Virus record (IMG/VR): IMGVR_UViG_3300024344_000081
Coordinates: 1-30,473 of that record
Strand: one strand, 5' to 3'
DNA length: 30,473 nt
DNA from: a virus
The translations under genes and the position numbers were made by a program. The number at the start of each line of letters is the position of its first letter. The stretch's first letter is position 1. The notes beneath the pieces are model-generated. The model saw only the letters and a program-made list of their open reading frames with translations, made no database searches and was not told the origin of the DNA. Shown here one piece after another: positions 17,232-24,577 of this stretch.

Positions 17232-18032
17232 ATGGCAAAAGAAGTAGCTAATAAAAAAGGTGGAGACGTTCAGGCGTTTGATCCATCTATGTTCGAGGCC
17301 GATGCGGGTAAAGGAATGGAAGGAATGGGTCAGGAAGATCTGGCGCTACCCTTTCTCAAAGTCCTGTCTGGTAATGATGCCGTTTTGGATACGCATGAAA
17401 CTGCGCGGAAAGGCGATATCTATAATACTGTAAGCGGAGACGTTTATGTTGGGAAAGAAGGTATTCGAGTTATACCATGTGCTTATCAACGACGGTTTAT
17501 AGAGTGGATGCCCAGAGGCCAAGGAAGTGGCGCTCCAAAAAATATCTTTGAGCCTAACGAACCAAGACCTGAGACTAAAAAACTCTTTGAAACTACAAAT
17601 GATCCAAAGGATCGAGACGACTACAAAGACTATGTTGTAGATGGCGATGGTTCATACATTGAAGAAACACATCAACATTTTGTTGTTATCCTAAAAGAGG
17701 ACGGTAGTTCTGAAACAGCGTTGATTGCTATGAAGTCTACTCAACTCAAAAAAAGTAGAAAATGGAACTCTATGATTTCCTCCACAACGATGGTCGGTGC
17801 TAACGGACCTTTCTCGCCACCACGTTTCAGTCACATTTATGTGTTGAAAACAATTGGTGAGGAAAACTCCAAAGGCAGTTGGCATGGTTGGGAAATGTCG
17901 AAAGAGGGGCCGATTTCAGATGCGGCTCTGTACGCGCAATGTAAAACTTTTTCAGAAAGTATATTGAGCGGTGATGTTGTCGTAAAGCATAGCAACGATG
18001 AGGTTGCCGACAGTAAAGACATTCCATTTTAA
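17232..18032 (+). CDS. Putative single-stranded DNA-binding protein
   Basis: This 266-aa protein has an early segment ALPFLKVLSGNDAVLDTH and KGDIYNTVSGDVYVGKEGIR, a beta-rich core with aromatic residues (FIEWMPRG, HQHFVVILKEDG) and an acidic, disordered tail ending in SKDIPF. The last four residues DIPF equal the tip by which E. coli SSB (ending DDDIPF) binds partner proteins. Together with location directly before the primase this makes an SSB-like role likely. A classical OB-fold cannot be proved by eye. The start lies directly after the preceding stop, so expression is coupled. A strong UUCG hairpin follows 5 nt after the stop and may protect or end part of the transcript. Confidence 0.6.
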   Translation: MAKEVANKKGGDVQAFDPSMFEADAGKGMEGMGQEDLALPFLKVLSGNDAVLDTHETARKGDIYNTVSGDVYVGKEGIRVIPCAYQRRFIEWMPRGQGSGAPKNIFEPNEPRPETKKLFETTNDPKDRDDYKDYVVDGDGSYIEETHQHFVVILKEDGSSETALIAMKSTQLKKSRKWNSMISSTTMVGANGPFSPPRFSHIYVLKTIGEENSKGSWHGWEMSKEGPISDAALYAQCKTFSESILSGDVVVKHSNDEVADSKDIPF

Positions 18033-18037
18033 TCTAC

Positions 18038-18061
18038 ACGGCGGTGCTTCGGCATCGCCGT
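18038..18061 (+). other. Strong UUCG-capped hairpin between SSB-like and primase genes
   Basis: Arms 18038-18047 and 18052-18061 pair over 10 bp (one G-T wobble) around a TTCG tetraloop. No U-run follows directly; a T6 run lies 17 nt further on, next to the primase ATG. It looks like an mRNA stabilising or processing hairpin, or a weak terminator giving more SSB-like protein than primase. Confidence 0.75.
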
Positions 18062-18083
18062 CCACTAACCTTTAGGATTTTTT

Positions 18084-19619
18084 ATGTCAGTTGAAAAATT
18101 TAGTCGTATCTTTGATGGCCTAAAAGAAGCCTACGGTACGTTTAGGATTGAAAAAAAACAGTCAAATGGCAAGAATGCAGGCAAAGCGGCAATCCTCCGC
18201 GAACCAAGGACCAAAGCACTTTGGGAAGGACATCTATCAGGAGATGGCGTTTCTGTAGGGATTATACCTATTAATGAGGACAACAACTCAAAATGGGGTT
18301 GTATAGATGTAGATCAGTACCCGTTAGATCATACGAACTTAGTTAAGAAGATTAGAGCGTTAAAACTACCCCTCATTGTATGTAGATCAAAGTCGGGTGG
18401 AGCGCACTGTTTTTTGTTTACAAAGGATTGGATTGAAGCCCGTGATATGCAAGCGGCCCTTCAACACATGTCTGCCGCACTAGGGTATGGCGGATCAGAA
18501 GTATTTCCAAAGCAGATAAAATTACACTTAGATCGTGGAGATGTGGGTAACTTTTTAAATTTACCATACTACAACGCAGAGGATGGCTTGCGCTACGCAT
18601 TCAAAGATGATGGTACAAGCGCCACCCTTGAAGAGTTTTACGAGCTTTATGAAACGCATGTACAAACCTTGGAAGAAGTGCAGAAGCTTCAAGTTACGGA
18701 GGTGCAAGAGACAGACCTTTTAAAGGATGGTCCACCTTGTTTGCAGATTTTGTGCAGATCAAAGATTAGTGAAGGCGGTCGCAACAACGGCCTATTCAAC
18801 ATAGGTGTGTATCTTCGCAAAGCTTTTCCAGATAGTTGGGAAAACGAGATCTTACAATATAATATGAACTATCTTGATCCACCTCTACCGTTGGCAGAAG
18901 TTAACATTGTAGCCAAACAACTTGATCGAAAAGACTATATTTATAAATGCACAGATGCTCCAATAAATGCACATTGTAACAAGGATTTGTGCAGAACTCG
19001 CAAATTTGGTGTGGGAGCCGCTGTACAGGGTGTTACAGTGGCAAACTTGCGTAAGTATAACAGTACCCCTCCTGTCTGGTTTATGGACGTGCAGGGCGAG
19101 CCCCTTGAGTTAGATACAGATGCGCTTCTTAATCAGACCGTGTTTCAAAAAGCATGTATGGAGCAGTTGAACTTTATACCACGCACGGTTGCCAAGCCTG
19201 CTTGGGAAGGACGTATTTCTGCGTTAATGACGGAGATGAAAGACAATGAAAGTGCTATCATCGAAGTATCGCAAGACGCCAGTACGTCTGGTCAGTTCTT
19301 TGACTATCTCGAAGAGTTCTGTCGTTTTTTACAGCAAGCGCAAGACAAAGAAGAGATCTTACTCCGCCGCCCATGGACCGACGAGGAAGAGTCTATAACC
19401 TACTTTAGGTTAAGAGATTTTGAAGCGCATTTAAGAAAGAACAAGTTTTTTGAATATAAATCGCATAAGATAGCTCAACGCTTGCGCGACATAAATGGTG
19501 AAAGTGTTGTGCTTAAAATAAAAGGACGGGCCGTCCGTGTCTGGAAGATACCTTCGTTTGATAGATCAGACATAGATATCTCGCCGCCAAAGTTTAAATC
19601 AAAGGAGGAACCGTTCTAA
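18084..19619 (+). CDS. Archaeo-eukaryotic-type (PrimPol-like) DNA primase
   Basis: This 511-aa protein has the AEP active-site pattern. Gly72-Cys-Ile-Asp75-Val-Asp77 supplies the two metal-binding acids. SKSGGAHCF (residues 102-110) holds the conserved His and nucleotide-binding residues. EVFPKQIKL (139-147) and GNFLNLPYYN (155-164) match later family motifs. A Cys/His cluster (Cys289, His297, Cys298, Cys303 followed by RTRKFG) resembles the zinc-binding region seen after the primase core in other phage primases. The C-terminal 200 residues have no helicase motifs. The enzyme should make primers, perhaps DNA, for the family A polymerase encoded downstream. Ribosome site AGGA lies 9 nt upstream of the ATG. 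It overlaps the next gene by 1 nt. Confidence 0.82.
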   Translation: MSVEKFSRIFDGLKEAYGTFRIEKKQSNGKNAGKAAILREPRTKALWEGHLSGDGVSVGIIPINEDNNSKWGCIDVDQYPLDHTNLVKKIRALKLPLIVCRSKSGGAHCFLFTKDWIEARDMQAALQHMSAALGYGGSEVFPKQIKLHLDRGDVGNFLNLPYYNAEDGLRYAFKDDGTSATLEEFYELYETHVQTLEEVQKLQVTEVQETDLLKDGPPCLQILCRSKISEGGRNNGLFNIGVYLRKAFPDSWENEILQYNMNYLDPPLPLAEVNIVAKQLDRKDYIYKCTDAPINAHCNKDLCRTRKFGVGAAVQGVTVANLRKYNSTPPVWFMDVQGEPLELDTDALLNQTVFQKACMEQLNFIPRTVAKPAWEGRISALMTEMKDNESAIIEVSQDASTSGQFFDYLEEFCRFLQQAQDKEEILLRRPWTDEEESITYFRLRDFEAHLRKNKFFEYKSHKIAQRLRDINGESVVLKIKGRAVRVWKIPSFDRSDIDISPPKFKSKEEPF

Positions 19620-19861
19620 TGTTAATAGCAGATGGCTTTGATAAAGCCTTTATAGGGGTGGGTCACAGATCGGGGTGTCACGACGTTGCGGTCTACGATT
19701 ATGATAAGTGCGCTCGTATCTTAATGAAACGGGATAAAATGAGTATTGAAGATGCGTATGAGTTCTTAGATTTCAACGTTGTTGGTGCATGGGTGGGGGA
19801 ACAAACGCCTATATTTTTAGAAAAAAGAAAATTAAAGGAGATAAGAGAACATGGAGAATGA
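19619..19861 (+). CDS. Small conserved phage protein of unknown function
   Basis: This 80-aa acidic protein starts on the primase stop (TAATG) and has an AAGGAGG ribosome site 10 nt upstream inside the primase gene. It reads FDKAFIGVGHRSGCHDVAVY, then YDYDKCARILMKRDKMS and FNVVGAWVGEQTPIFL. I recall this pattern in many phage replication modules but know no function for it. The mixed alpha/beta sequence suggests a compact single domain. It overlaps the next gene by 11 nt. Confidence 0.7.
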   Translation: MLIADGFDKAFIGVGHRSGCHDVAVYDYDKCARILMKRDKMSIEDAYEFLDFNVVGAWVGEQTPIFLEKRKLKEIREHGE

Positions 19862-20144
19862 CGACAAAGATATGGAGATACAAAGGCTTCGAGAGTTGCT
19901 TGAACTCCAAAACAAAGTTCTGTCGCAAGATGTGGGTGATCACAAGGCGTGGACAATTGAACGGCGTAACTTAGAAATCTTCCGATTGCGGAAGCAACAA
20001 TACCTAAAGTTGCAAGCCATTGGAGATCGCTTTGATTTAAGTAAAGAGCGCGTCAGGATTATTGTAAAAAATATGGAAGATAAGGGATACGATGTTCAGA
20101 ATTTTCGGCCCTCCGGGCACGGGGAAAACAACGAAGCTTCTTGA
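19851..20144 (+). CDS. Sigma-70 region 4-like helix-turn-helix protein
   Basis: This 97-aa protein has a charged N-terminal helix (IQRLRELLELQNKVLSQD) and then the pattern RRNLEIFRLRKQQYLKLQAI followed by GDRFDLSKERVRIIVKNME (residues 39-75). The LxxIGxxFxLSxERVRxI core is that of the DNA-binding HTH of sigma factor region 4. No region 2 is present, so it cannot be a full sigma factor; it may bind promoters or the host polymerase and redirect transcription. Lying in the replication operon, it could switch early to late genes, which is inference. Its last 17 codons overlap the start of the helicase gene, so its tail is read from DNA that encodes the helicase Walker A motif. Confidence 0.72.
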   Translation: MENDDKDMEIQRLRELLELQNKVLSQDVGDHKAWTIERRNLEIFRLRKQQYLKLQAIGDRFDLSKERVRIIVKNMEDKGYDVQNFRPSGHGENNEAS

Positions 20145-21606
20145 CATGGTAGACCAGAACTTATCGGCGGGCGTTGCTCCGACGAATATTGCATTTCTGG
20201 CCTTTACACGCAAAGCGGCAAACGAAGCAAAAGAACGGGCGTCGGCACGGTTTAACCTCGATCCGCAAAAAGACCTGTTCTACTTTAGAACGTTGCATTC
20301 CCTTGCCTTAACACTAACCGACATCCGCGCCGAACAGGTTTTACAAAACGAGCATTATAAAGAGTTGGGGGATGCTATTGGCGTAAGCTTTGGTGTAAAT
20401 AAGCGTAGCGGTATGGAGGATATGCCCGAAATGAACCGATCTAGCGATCCTGTGCTATCTCTCATAAGCCTCGCTACCCTCCGAAAAGTACCCCTGCGCG
20501 AGCAATATAACGAAAGTCGCATTGACGTTGATTGGAATACCGTTGCCTACATTGCTGAAGCTCTCAAGAATTACAAAGAAGAGTTCAACATGTATGACTT
20601 CACAGACATGCTAAAGCTCTTTGCGGAGACAGGTGACGCCTGTTGCCCCCACTTTGCAGTAACTTTCTTAGACGAAGCGCAAGACCTATCCCCCCTCCAA
20701 TGGGATATTGCACATATGCTCGATAAAAAATCTGAGCGAATGTACTGTGCAGGAGATGATGACCAAGCGATTTATAGATGGGCAGGTGCAAACGTCGATC
20801 ATTTCATTAATTTAAATGGTTCGTCCGAAACCCTATCGCAATCCTACCGTGTACCCACAAACGTTTGGGGCATAGCGCAAGGCATTGCCAAACGTATTCA
20901 TCGACGTTTTCCTAAAGATTATAAGCCCCGTGAGGAAAGCGGTATGGTGAAACGAATATCTACTTTATCAGAACTAAACATGGCCCACGGCACATGGCTC
21001 ATTCTGGCACAAGCAGGTTATCAATTACAAGAAGTGGCAACCGAGTTAAAATCATCGGGCAGATTATTTAACTTTAGAGGCCACCGTAGTGTTTCCGAGC
21101 GCGTCAGTATCGCGGTCAACGGGTGGGAGCAAGTGAGATCGGGAAAATCCGTGCTTGGAAACGCTGTTAAATCAATTTATTCGTTTATGTCTACAAAAGA
21201 TCGTATCGCCAGAGGTTTTAAAAGATTGTCTGGGCTTGATGAAGATAACTTCTACACCTTTAAGGATCTTGTTGAGGATCACGGGCTTCTGGCAACAAAA
21301 GAAATGATCTGGCACGAAGCGATGGATAAAATGCCAGAAAGAGATAGAGCCTATATCGTGGCAATGCTTCGGCGCGGAGAAAAGTTTAACGGCGTTCCCC
21401 GCATCAACGTGTCCACGATCCACGGCTCTAAAGGCGGGGAGGCAGATAATGTTGTGCTGTTTACAGATCTGTCTCCTGCCGCCGACGAATCCATGCGGAT
21501 TGATGGTGACGATGTCCACCGAACCTTCTATGTTGGTGTTACTCGCACGAAAGAAAATTTATTTATCGTTGAACCCGAAGATATATCAAGGAGTTATCAT
21601 CTATGA
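20092..21606 (+). CDS. UvrD/Rep-type superfamily 1A DNA helicase
   Basis: This 504-aa protein has all SF1A motifs. Walker A GPPGTGKTT is at residues 6-14, Ia AFTRKAANEAKERA at 37-50, motif II LDEAQD at 193-198 and motif III GDDDQAIYRWAGA at 221-233. Motif IV is around SQSYRVP, V is STIHGSKGGEADNVVLF and VI is RTFYVGVTRTKENLFIV near the end. It should be a 3'-to-5' helicase that opens DNA for the phage polymerase. It is about 200 residues shorter than E. coli UvrD, so accessory subdomains are reduced. The start at 20092 leaves just the first beta strand (FRIF) before Walker A, so a later start is not possible. This forces a 53-nt overlap with the HTH gene. The stop overlaps the next ATG (ATGA). 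Confidence 0.9.
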   Translation: MFRIFGPPGTGKTTKLLDMVDQNLSAGVAPTNIAFLAFTRKAANEAKERASARFNLDPQKDLFYFRTLHSLALTLTDIRAEQVLQNEHYKELGDAIGVSFGVNKRSGMEDMPEMNRSSDPVLSLISLATLRKVPLREQYNESRIDVDWNTVAYIAEALKNYKEEFNMYDFTDMLKLFAETGDACCPHFAVTFLDEAQDLSPLQWDIAHMLDKKSERMYCAGDDDQAIYRWAGANVDHFINLNGSSETLSQSYRVPTNVWGIAQGIAKRIHRRFPKDYKPREESGMVKRISTLSELNMAHGTWLILAQAGYQLQEVATELKSSGRLFNFRGHRSVSERVSIAVNGWEQVRSGKSVLGNAVKSIYSFMSTKDRIARGFKRLSGLDEDNFYTFKDLVEDHGLLATKEMIWHEAMDKMPERDRAYIVAMLRRGEKFNGVPRINVSTIHGSKGGEADNVVLFTDLSPAADESMRIDGDDVHRTFYVGVTRTKENLFIVEPEDISRSYHL

Positions 21607-21965
21607 AACGAGAAGAAATACTACAAAAAGCGGAAAAACTTATTAACGGACCACGGGCCAAGGACTACGGCGATGCTTACGAAAACCATGCAAGAATTGC
21701 TGACGGGTGGAATGTCATTGTAAACGGAGCTATGTTAAGTCATGGTTATTTAACGCCTGCCCACGTTATTTTAATGATGGATTGGCTTAAAACAAGTCGT
21801 CTTGTAGAAACAATAGACCACGAGGATTCTTGGATCGACAAAGCAGGATATACGGCACTGGGGGCAGAGTTTGTTAGTCGAGACGCTCGTCCTGTAAAAA
21901 AAATTATTGAGGAAATAAAAAAAGATGGCAAGCTTACAAATGGCGCTCTTCGTTCCAAAAAGTGA
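21603..21965 (+). CDS. Small phage protein, DUF6378-like
   Basis: This 120-aa protein begins MKREEILQKAEKLINGPRAK and has DYGDAYENHARIADGWNVIV followed by LTPAHVILMMDWLKTSRLVE and HEDSWIDKAGYTALG. The 'R.KDYGD...N..RIA..W' then 'D..IDK.GY' pattern is, as I recall, that of the DUF6378 family, helical proteins sometimes compared with MazG-type nucleotide hydrolases. No proof of enzyme activity is visible. Its place between helicase and polymerase suits a nucleotide or replication role. It shares ATGA with the helicase stop and overlaps the polymerase gene by 41 nt. Confidence 0.65.
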   Translation: MKREEILQKAEKLINGPRAKDYGDAYENHARIADGWNVIVNGAMLSHGYLTPAHVILMMDWLKTSRLVETIDHEDSWIDKAGYTALGAEFVSRDARPVKKIIEEIKKDGKLTNGALRSKK

Positions 21966-23838
21966 ATGGGTTCCACCCGCAGAACTACCCGATATCTTTA
22001 ATGCTAAGAAAATAGCCATCGATGTAGAAACAAAAGATCCAAACCTTAAAACTAACGGTCCGGGATGGGCAACGGGTGACGGGGAAGTGATTGGATATGC
22101 TGTAGCAACCGAAGACTGGTCTGGTTACCTACCTATCAGGCATGTCGGTGGCGGAAACTTAGACGAGCGGATCGTCAATAAGTGGCTTAAAAAGGTGTTT
22201 GAATGCCCCGCAGATAAAATCATGCACAACGCTCAGTACGATGCAGGGTGGATTAAACGTATGGGCTTTACTCTTAACGGGCGCATTGTTGATACGATGG
22301 TTGTTGCATCGCTCTTGGACGAAAACAGATTTAGTTACAGTCTAAATGCCTTGGCCTACGACCTACTCAATAAAACTAAATCAGAAAAAGGTTTAAAAGA
22401 AGCCGCAATATCGTTTGGTGTTGACCCAAAATCAGAGATGTACAAGCTTCCAAGCCAGTTTGTGGGCCCCTATGCTCAAGCGGATGCCGAACTGACTTTG
22501 GAACTATGGAATTATTTTTCGATGCAAATCGGAATACAGGATTTGTGGTCGGTTGTTAATTTGGAATTGGATTTACTGCCCTGTTTGGTGGATATGACAT
22601 GGCGCGGAGTGCGTGTTGACCAAGACAAAGTAGAAATTACTAGAGATAGTCTGTTAAAAAGAGAACAACAATTGCATTTGGACATTAAAAAAATGGTCGG
22701 AAGTGAGGTTGAGATCTGGGCGGCCCAATCGTTGCAAAAAGCTTTTGATAAACTAGACATATCATACCCTCGTACAGAGAAGGGAGCGCCTAGTTTTACA
22801 AAAAGTTTCCTCACAGACAACAAACACCCTCTCGCGCAAGCTATTGTACAAGCAAGAAGTCTCAATAAAACCTCTGGTACGTTTATCAATACTATTATGA
22901 AGCATTGTAGATCAGATGGTCGTATACATTCTCATATAAATCAGATCAGAAGTGACGACGGGGGTACTATTTCTGGGAGGATTTCAATGAATAATCCGAA
23001 TCTACAGCAAATTCCTGCGCGTGACCCCGAAATGGGGCCTTTAATACGTTCGCTCTTTTTACCTGAAGAAGGGGAGAAGTGGGCTTCAATAGATTTCTCG
23101 CAACAAGAACCGCGGATCTTGGTTCATTACGCTTACGTTTACGGAAAGAGTAGAGCAATTCCGTTGGAAGGAGTACAAGAGTTTGTGGATAACTACCGTA
23201 ACGACCCAAGCACAGATTTCCACACGCTAGTGGCTGAGATGGCGAATATCCCTCGAAAACAAGCCAAGACAATAAATCTGGGAATTATGTACGGTATGGG
23301 TGTGAACAAATTGTCTGATCAGATGGATATAGATTTAGACGAAGCTCGTGCGTTAATAAAAAAATACCACAACCGCGTTCCATTTGTAAAAGGACTGATG
23401 AACGGCGTTATAAATAGATTGAATGACAAAGCATCTTCAGGCTCAATCCGATCTTTAATGGGCCGAAAGTGTAGGTTTGACACATGGGAACCAACCTCTT
23501 TTGCGATGCACAAAGCTTTACCCTACAAAGAAGCTGTAAAAGAACATGGTGAAACGACAGCTTTAAGACGCGCCTACACATACAAAGCTCTCAATCGCCT
23601 TATTCAAGCCTCCGCCGCCGACATGACAAAGAAAGCAATGGTGGATATATACAAATCGGGCCGAACACCACTGATCCAGATCCACGACGAGATGGCAATG
23701 TCGATAAAAGATGAGGCTGAGGCGAGAGAAGTACGCGATATTATGGTAAACGCACTACCCTTAGAAATACCCAACAAATGTGACATCGACTACGGTTTAA
23801 GTTGGGGCGAAGCAGAAGAACTGAAGGAGGATACATGA
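21925..23838 (+). CDS. polA: Family A DNA polymerase with 3'-5' exonuclease
   Basis: This 637-aa replicative polymerase lacks the 5' nuclease domain. Exonuclease motifs are Asp33-x-Glu35 (IDVET), HNAQYDAGWI (residues 101-110) and YAQADAELT (183-191). Polymerase motif A is ASIDFSQQEPRI (Asp390, Glu395). Motif B is RKQAKTINLGIMYG (444-457), with Arg444 and Lys448 conserved. Motif C is IHDEM (His587, Asp588, Glu589). At the position equal to E. coli Pol I Phe762 this enzyme has Leu452 (codon 23278-23280). That variant is used in viral ecology to separate polymerase types and is reported to slow synthesis and raise fidelity. The start at 21925 has GAGG about 11 nt upstream; Met6 is an alternative. 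Its stop overlaps the next ATG. Confidence 0.93.
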   Translation: MASLQMALFVPKSEWVPPAELPDIFNAKKIAIDVETKDPNLKTNGPGWATGDGEVIGYAVATEDWSGYLPIRHVGGGNLDERIVNKWLKKVFECPADKIMHNAQYDAGWIKRMGFTLNGRIVDTMVVASLLDENRFSYSLNALAYDLLNKTKSEKGLKEAAISFGVDPKSEMYKLPSQFVGPYAQADAELTLELWNYFSMQIGIQDLWSVVNLELDLLPCLVDMTWRGVRVDQDKVEITRDSLLKREQQLHLDIKKMVGSEVEIWAAQSLQKAFDKLDISYPRTEKGAPSFTKSFLTDNKHPLAQAIVQARSLNKTSGTFINTIMKHCRSDGRIHSHINQIRSDDGGTISGRISMNNPNLQQIPARDPEMGPLIRSLFLPEEGEKWASIDFSQQEPRILVHYAYVYGKSRAIPLEGVQEFVDNYRNDPSTDFHTLVAEMANIPRKQAKTINLGIMYGMGVNKLSDQMDIDLDEARALIKKYHNRVPFVKGLMNGVINRLNDKASSGSIRSLMGRKCRFDTWEPTSFAMHKALPYKEAVKEHGETTALRRAYTYKALNRLIQASAADMTKKAMVDIYKSGRTPLIQIHDEMAMSIKDEAEAREVRDIMVNALPLEIPNKCDIDYGLSWGEAEELKEDT

Positions 23839-24005
23839 ACGGACTGATGGTAATAAAAAAACAAAATAAACTTTGGGCAGACTTTTTAAGAAAAGAAATC
23901 GATTTTTTATGTAATCGAATTGATAATAAAAAAGCAGGTCAGGGTCATCTTTATACAACAATAAAAGTTTTAGAAAATCGTGTTAAAGAACTCGAAAAAG
24001 AATAA
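23835..24005 (+). CDS. Small helical protein coupled to polymerase
   Basis: I place the start at 23835 (56 aa, MNGLMVIKKQNKLWADFLRK), because a strong AAGGAGG lies 6 nt before it and ATGA overlaps the polymerase stop. A longer reading from 23802 inside the polymerase gene has no ribosome site. The product is basic, with heptad-like helices (FLRKEIDFLCNRIDNKK and TTIKVLENRVKELEKE), and probably dimerises. It may be a polymerase accessory factor by position, but nothing in the sequence proves it. Confidence 0.6.
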   Translation: MNGLMVIKKQNKLWADFLRKEIDFLCNRIDNKKAGQGHLYTTIKVLENRVKELEKE

Positions 24006-24009
24006 AAGC

Positions 24010-24038
24010 TTGTACATTACTATATAATCTTATATACT
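24010..24038 (+). promoter_or_regulatory. Candidate promoter of the RHH/zinc-ribbon genes
   Basis: TTGTAC (24010-24015) lies 17 nt before TATACT (24033-24038). A TATAAT (24023-24028) sits between them. The start would be near 24045, and GGAG (24056-24059) precedes the RHH gene. The AT-rich half-symmetrical block 24021-24038 could be an operator for the RHH protein itself. Confidence 0.4.
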
Positions 24039-24065
24039 CTTACAAATTAGCAGATGGAGCGCACG

Positions 24066-24233
24066 ATGGATACGACAAAATGGAAAAGTATACTTGTTCC
24101 TGTGGACATTTACAAAGAAATAAAAGATTTGAGCCAAGCAGAAGGCCGAACTATTTCTGGTCAGCTTAGAATTATCCACGAAACTTTTAAAAAAGTAAAT
24201 CCACCCGTTCGCAACGTTTATGTCGAAGATTGA
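24066..24233 (+). CDS. Ribbon-helix-helix (Arc/CopG-like) DNA-binding protein
   Basis: This 55-aa gene has GGAG 6 nt before its ATG. The product reads MDTTKWKSILVPVDIYKEIK then DLSQAEGRTISGQLRIIHET. A short beta strand (KSILVPV), a helix (DIYKEIKDLSQAEG) and a second helix opening with Thr-Ile-Ser (RTISGQLRIIHETFKK) are the ribbon-helix-helix pattern of small dimeric repressors. It likely binds an operator near its own promoter and may govern the downstream zinc-ribbon, small RNA and Mom-like genes. Its end overlaps the next start by 14 nt. Confidence 0.72.
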   Translation: MDTTKWKSILVPVDIYKEIKDLSQAEGRTISGQLRIIHETFKKVNPPVRNVYVED

Positions 24234-24396
24234 TTTTGATCCTGATGACGTTATGTGTAAAGCACTAAACGATGACCAATGCCCACGGTGTTACCATTTT
24301 TTAAAAAGAGTTGATACAAAAGACAGCTATCAACAAAAAAGAGTGTGTTTAATCTGTAATTTTGAAATTTTGGACACTTTATCGGTTTTACCATAA
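24220..24396 (+). CDS. Small zinc-ribbon protein (Com-like in position and type)
   Basis: This 58-aa gene overlaps the RHH gene by 14 nt. The product has two Cys pairs, CPRC (21-24) and CLIC (43-46), 18 residues apart, flanked by basic residues (HFLKRVDTK, QQKRV): a zinc ribbon. In phage Mu a zinc-binding protein of about the same size, Com, lies just before mom and lifts a translational block on mom mRNA. Here a Mom-like gene lies 181 nt downstream. Sequence relation to Com beyond the Cys pairs is not evident, so Com-like is a hypothesis from layout. Alternatives are a transcription elongation or promoter factor. No strong ribosome site precedes the ATG, so translation may be coupled to the RHH gene. 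Confidence 0.65.
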   Translation: MSKIDFDPDDVMCKALNDDQCPRCYHFLKRVDTKDSYQQKRVCLICNFEILDTLSVLP

Positions 24397-24402
24397 AAGG
24401 GG

Positions 24403-24429
24403 TTGCAATCCCATAAAATCTGATATACT
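24403..24429 (+). promoter_or_regulatory. Extended -10 promoter for a small RNA
   Basis: TGATATACT (24421-24429) is a complete extended -10 (TGn plus TATACT, 5/6), with TTGCAA (24403-24408) 15 nt before the hexamer. Transcription should start at one of the G residues 24435-24437, directly in front of three hairpins. It begins 7 nt after the zinc-ribbon stop. Confidence 0.6.
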
Positions 24430-24434
24430 GTAAT

Positions 24435-24538
24435 GGGTAGCGTACTGACGACGCTTAACTTTTTTGTCAAAGTTATACTGATAATATCGACTCCTAAATT
24501 CAAACCCTCATCTTAGTAAAATAAGGTGGGGGTTTTTT
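24435..24538 (+). ncRNA. Putative free-standing small RNA, about 100 nt, three hairpins
   Basis: Between promoter and terminator there is no gene-like ORF with a ribosome site. Hairpin 1 pairs AGCGT (24439-24443) with ACGCT (24451-24455). Hairpin 2 follows at once, pairing TAACTTT (24456-24462) with AAAGTTA (24469-24475). A single-stranded stretch of 26 nt leads to hairpin 3, the terminator. Own promoter, stacked stems and own terminator are what a small regulatory RNA gene looks like. It may instead be an attenuated leader of the Mom-like gene 40 nt downstream. The target is unknown. Confidence 0.55.
24502..24538 (+). terminator. Rho-independent terminator upstream of the Mom-like gene
   Basis: Arms 24505-24515 and 24522-24532 pair over 11 bp with two G-T wobbles. 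They can be lengthened by AAA (24502-24504) with the following T residues. The loop is 6 nt and the stem is followed by T6 (24533-24538). It should end the small RNA and read-through from the zinc-ribbon gene. Confidence 0.8.
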
Positions 24539-24542
24539 ACTG

Positions 24543-24577
24543 TTGACACAGTTGAAAAAAACCTTTACTGTTATAGT
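24543..24577 (+). promoter_or_regulatory. Candidate promoter abutting the Mom-like start (possibly leaderless)
   Basis: A perfect TTGACA begins exactly 35 nt before the A of the ATG at 24578. A -10 at TTTACT (24564-24569) would start the RNA at or next to that ATG, giving a leaderless mRNA. A second reading uses the extended -10 TGTTATAGT (24569-24577), which would start inside the gene and favour a GTG at 24626. No Shine-Dalgarno sequence precedes 24578. Confidence 0.45.

Noticed and set aside
24490-24538. Possible tRNA T-arm (TTCAAAC-like bases near 24500)
   Set aside because: The flanking bases do not form a T-stem or acceptor stem; they belong to the terminator hairpin.
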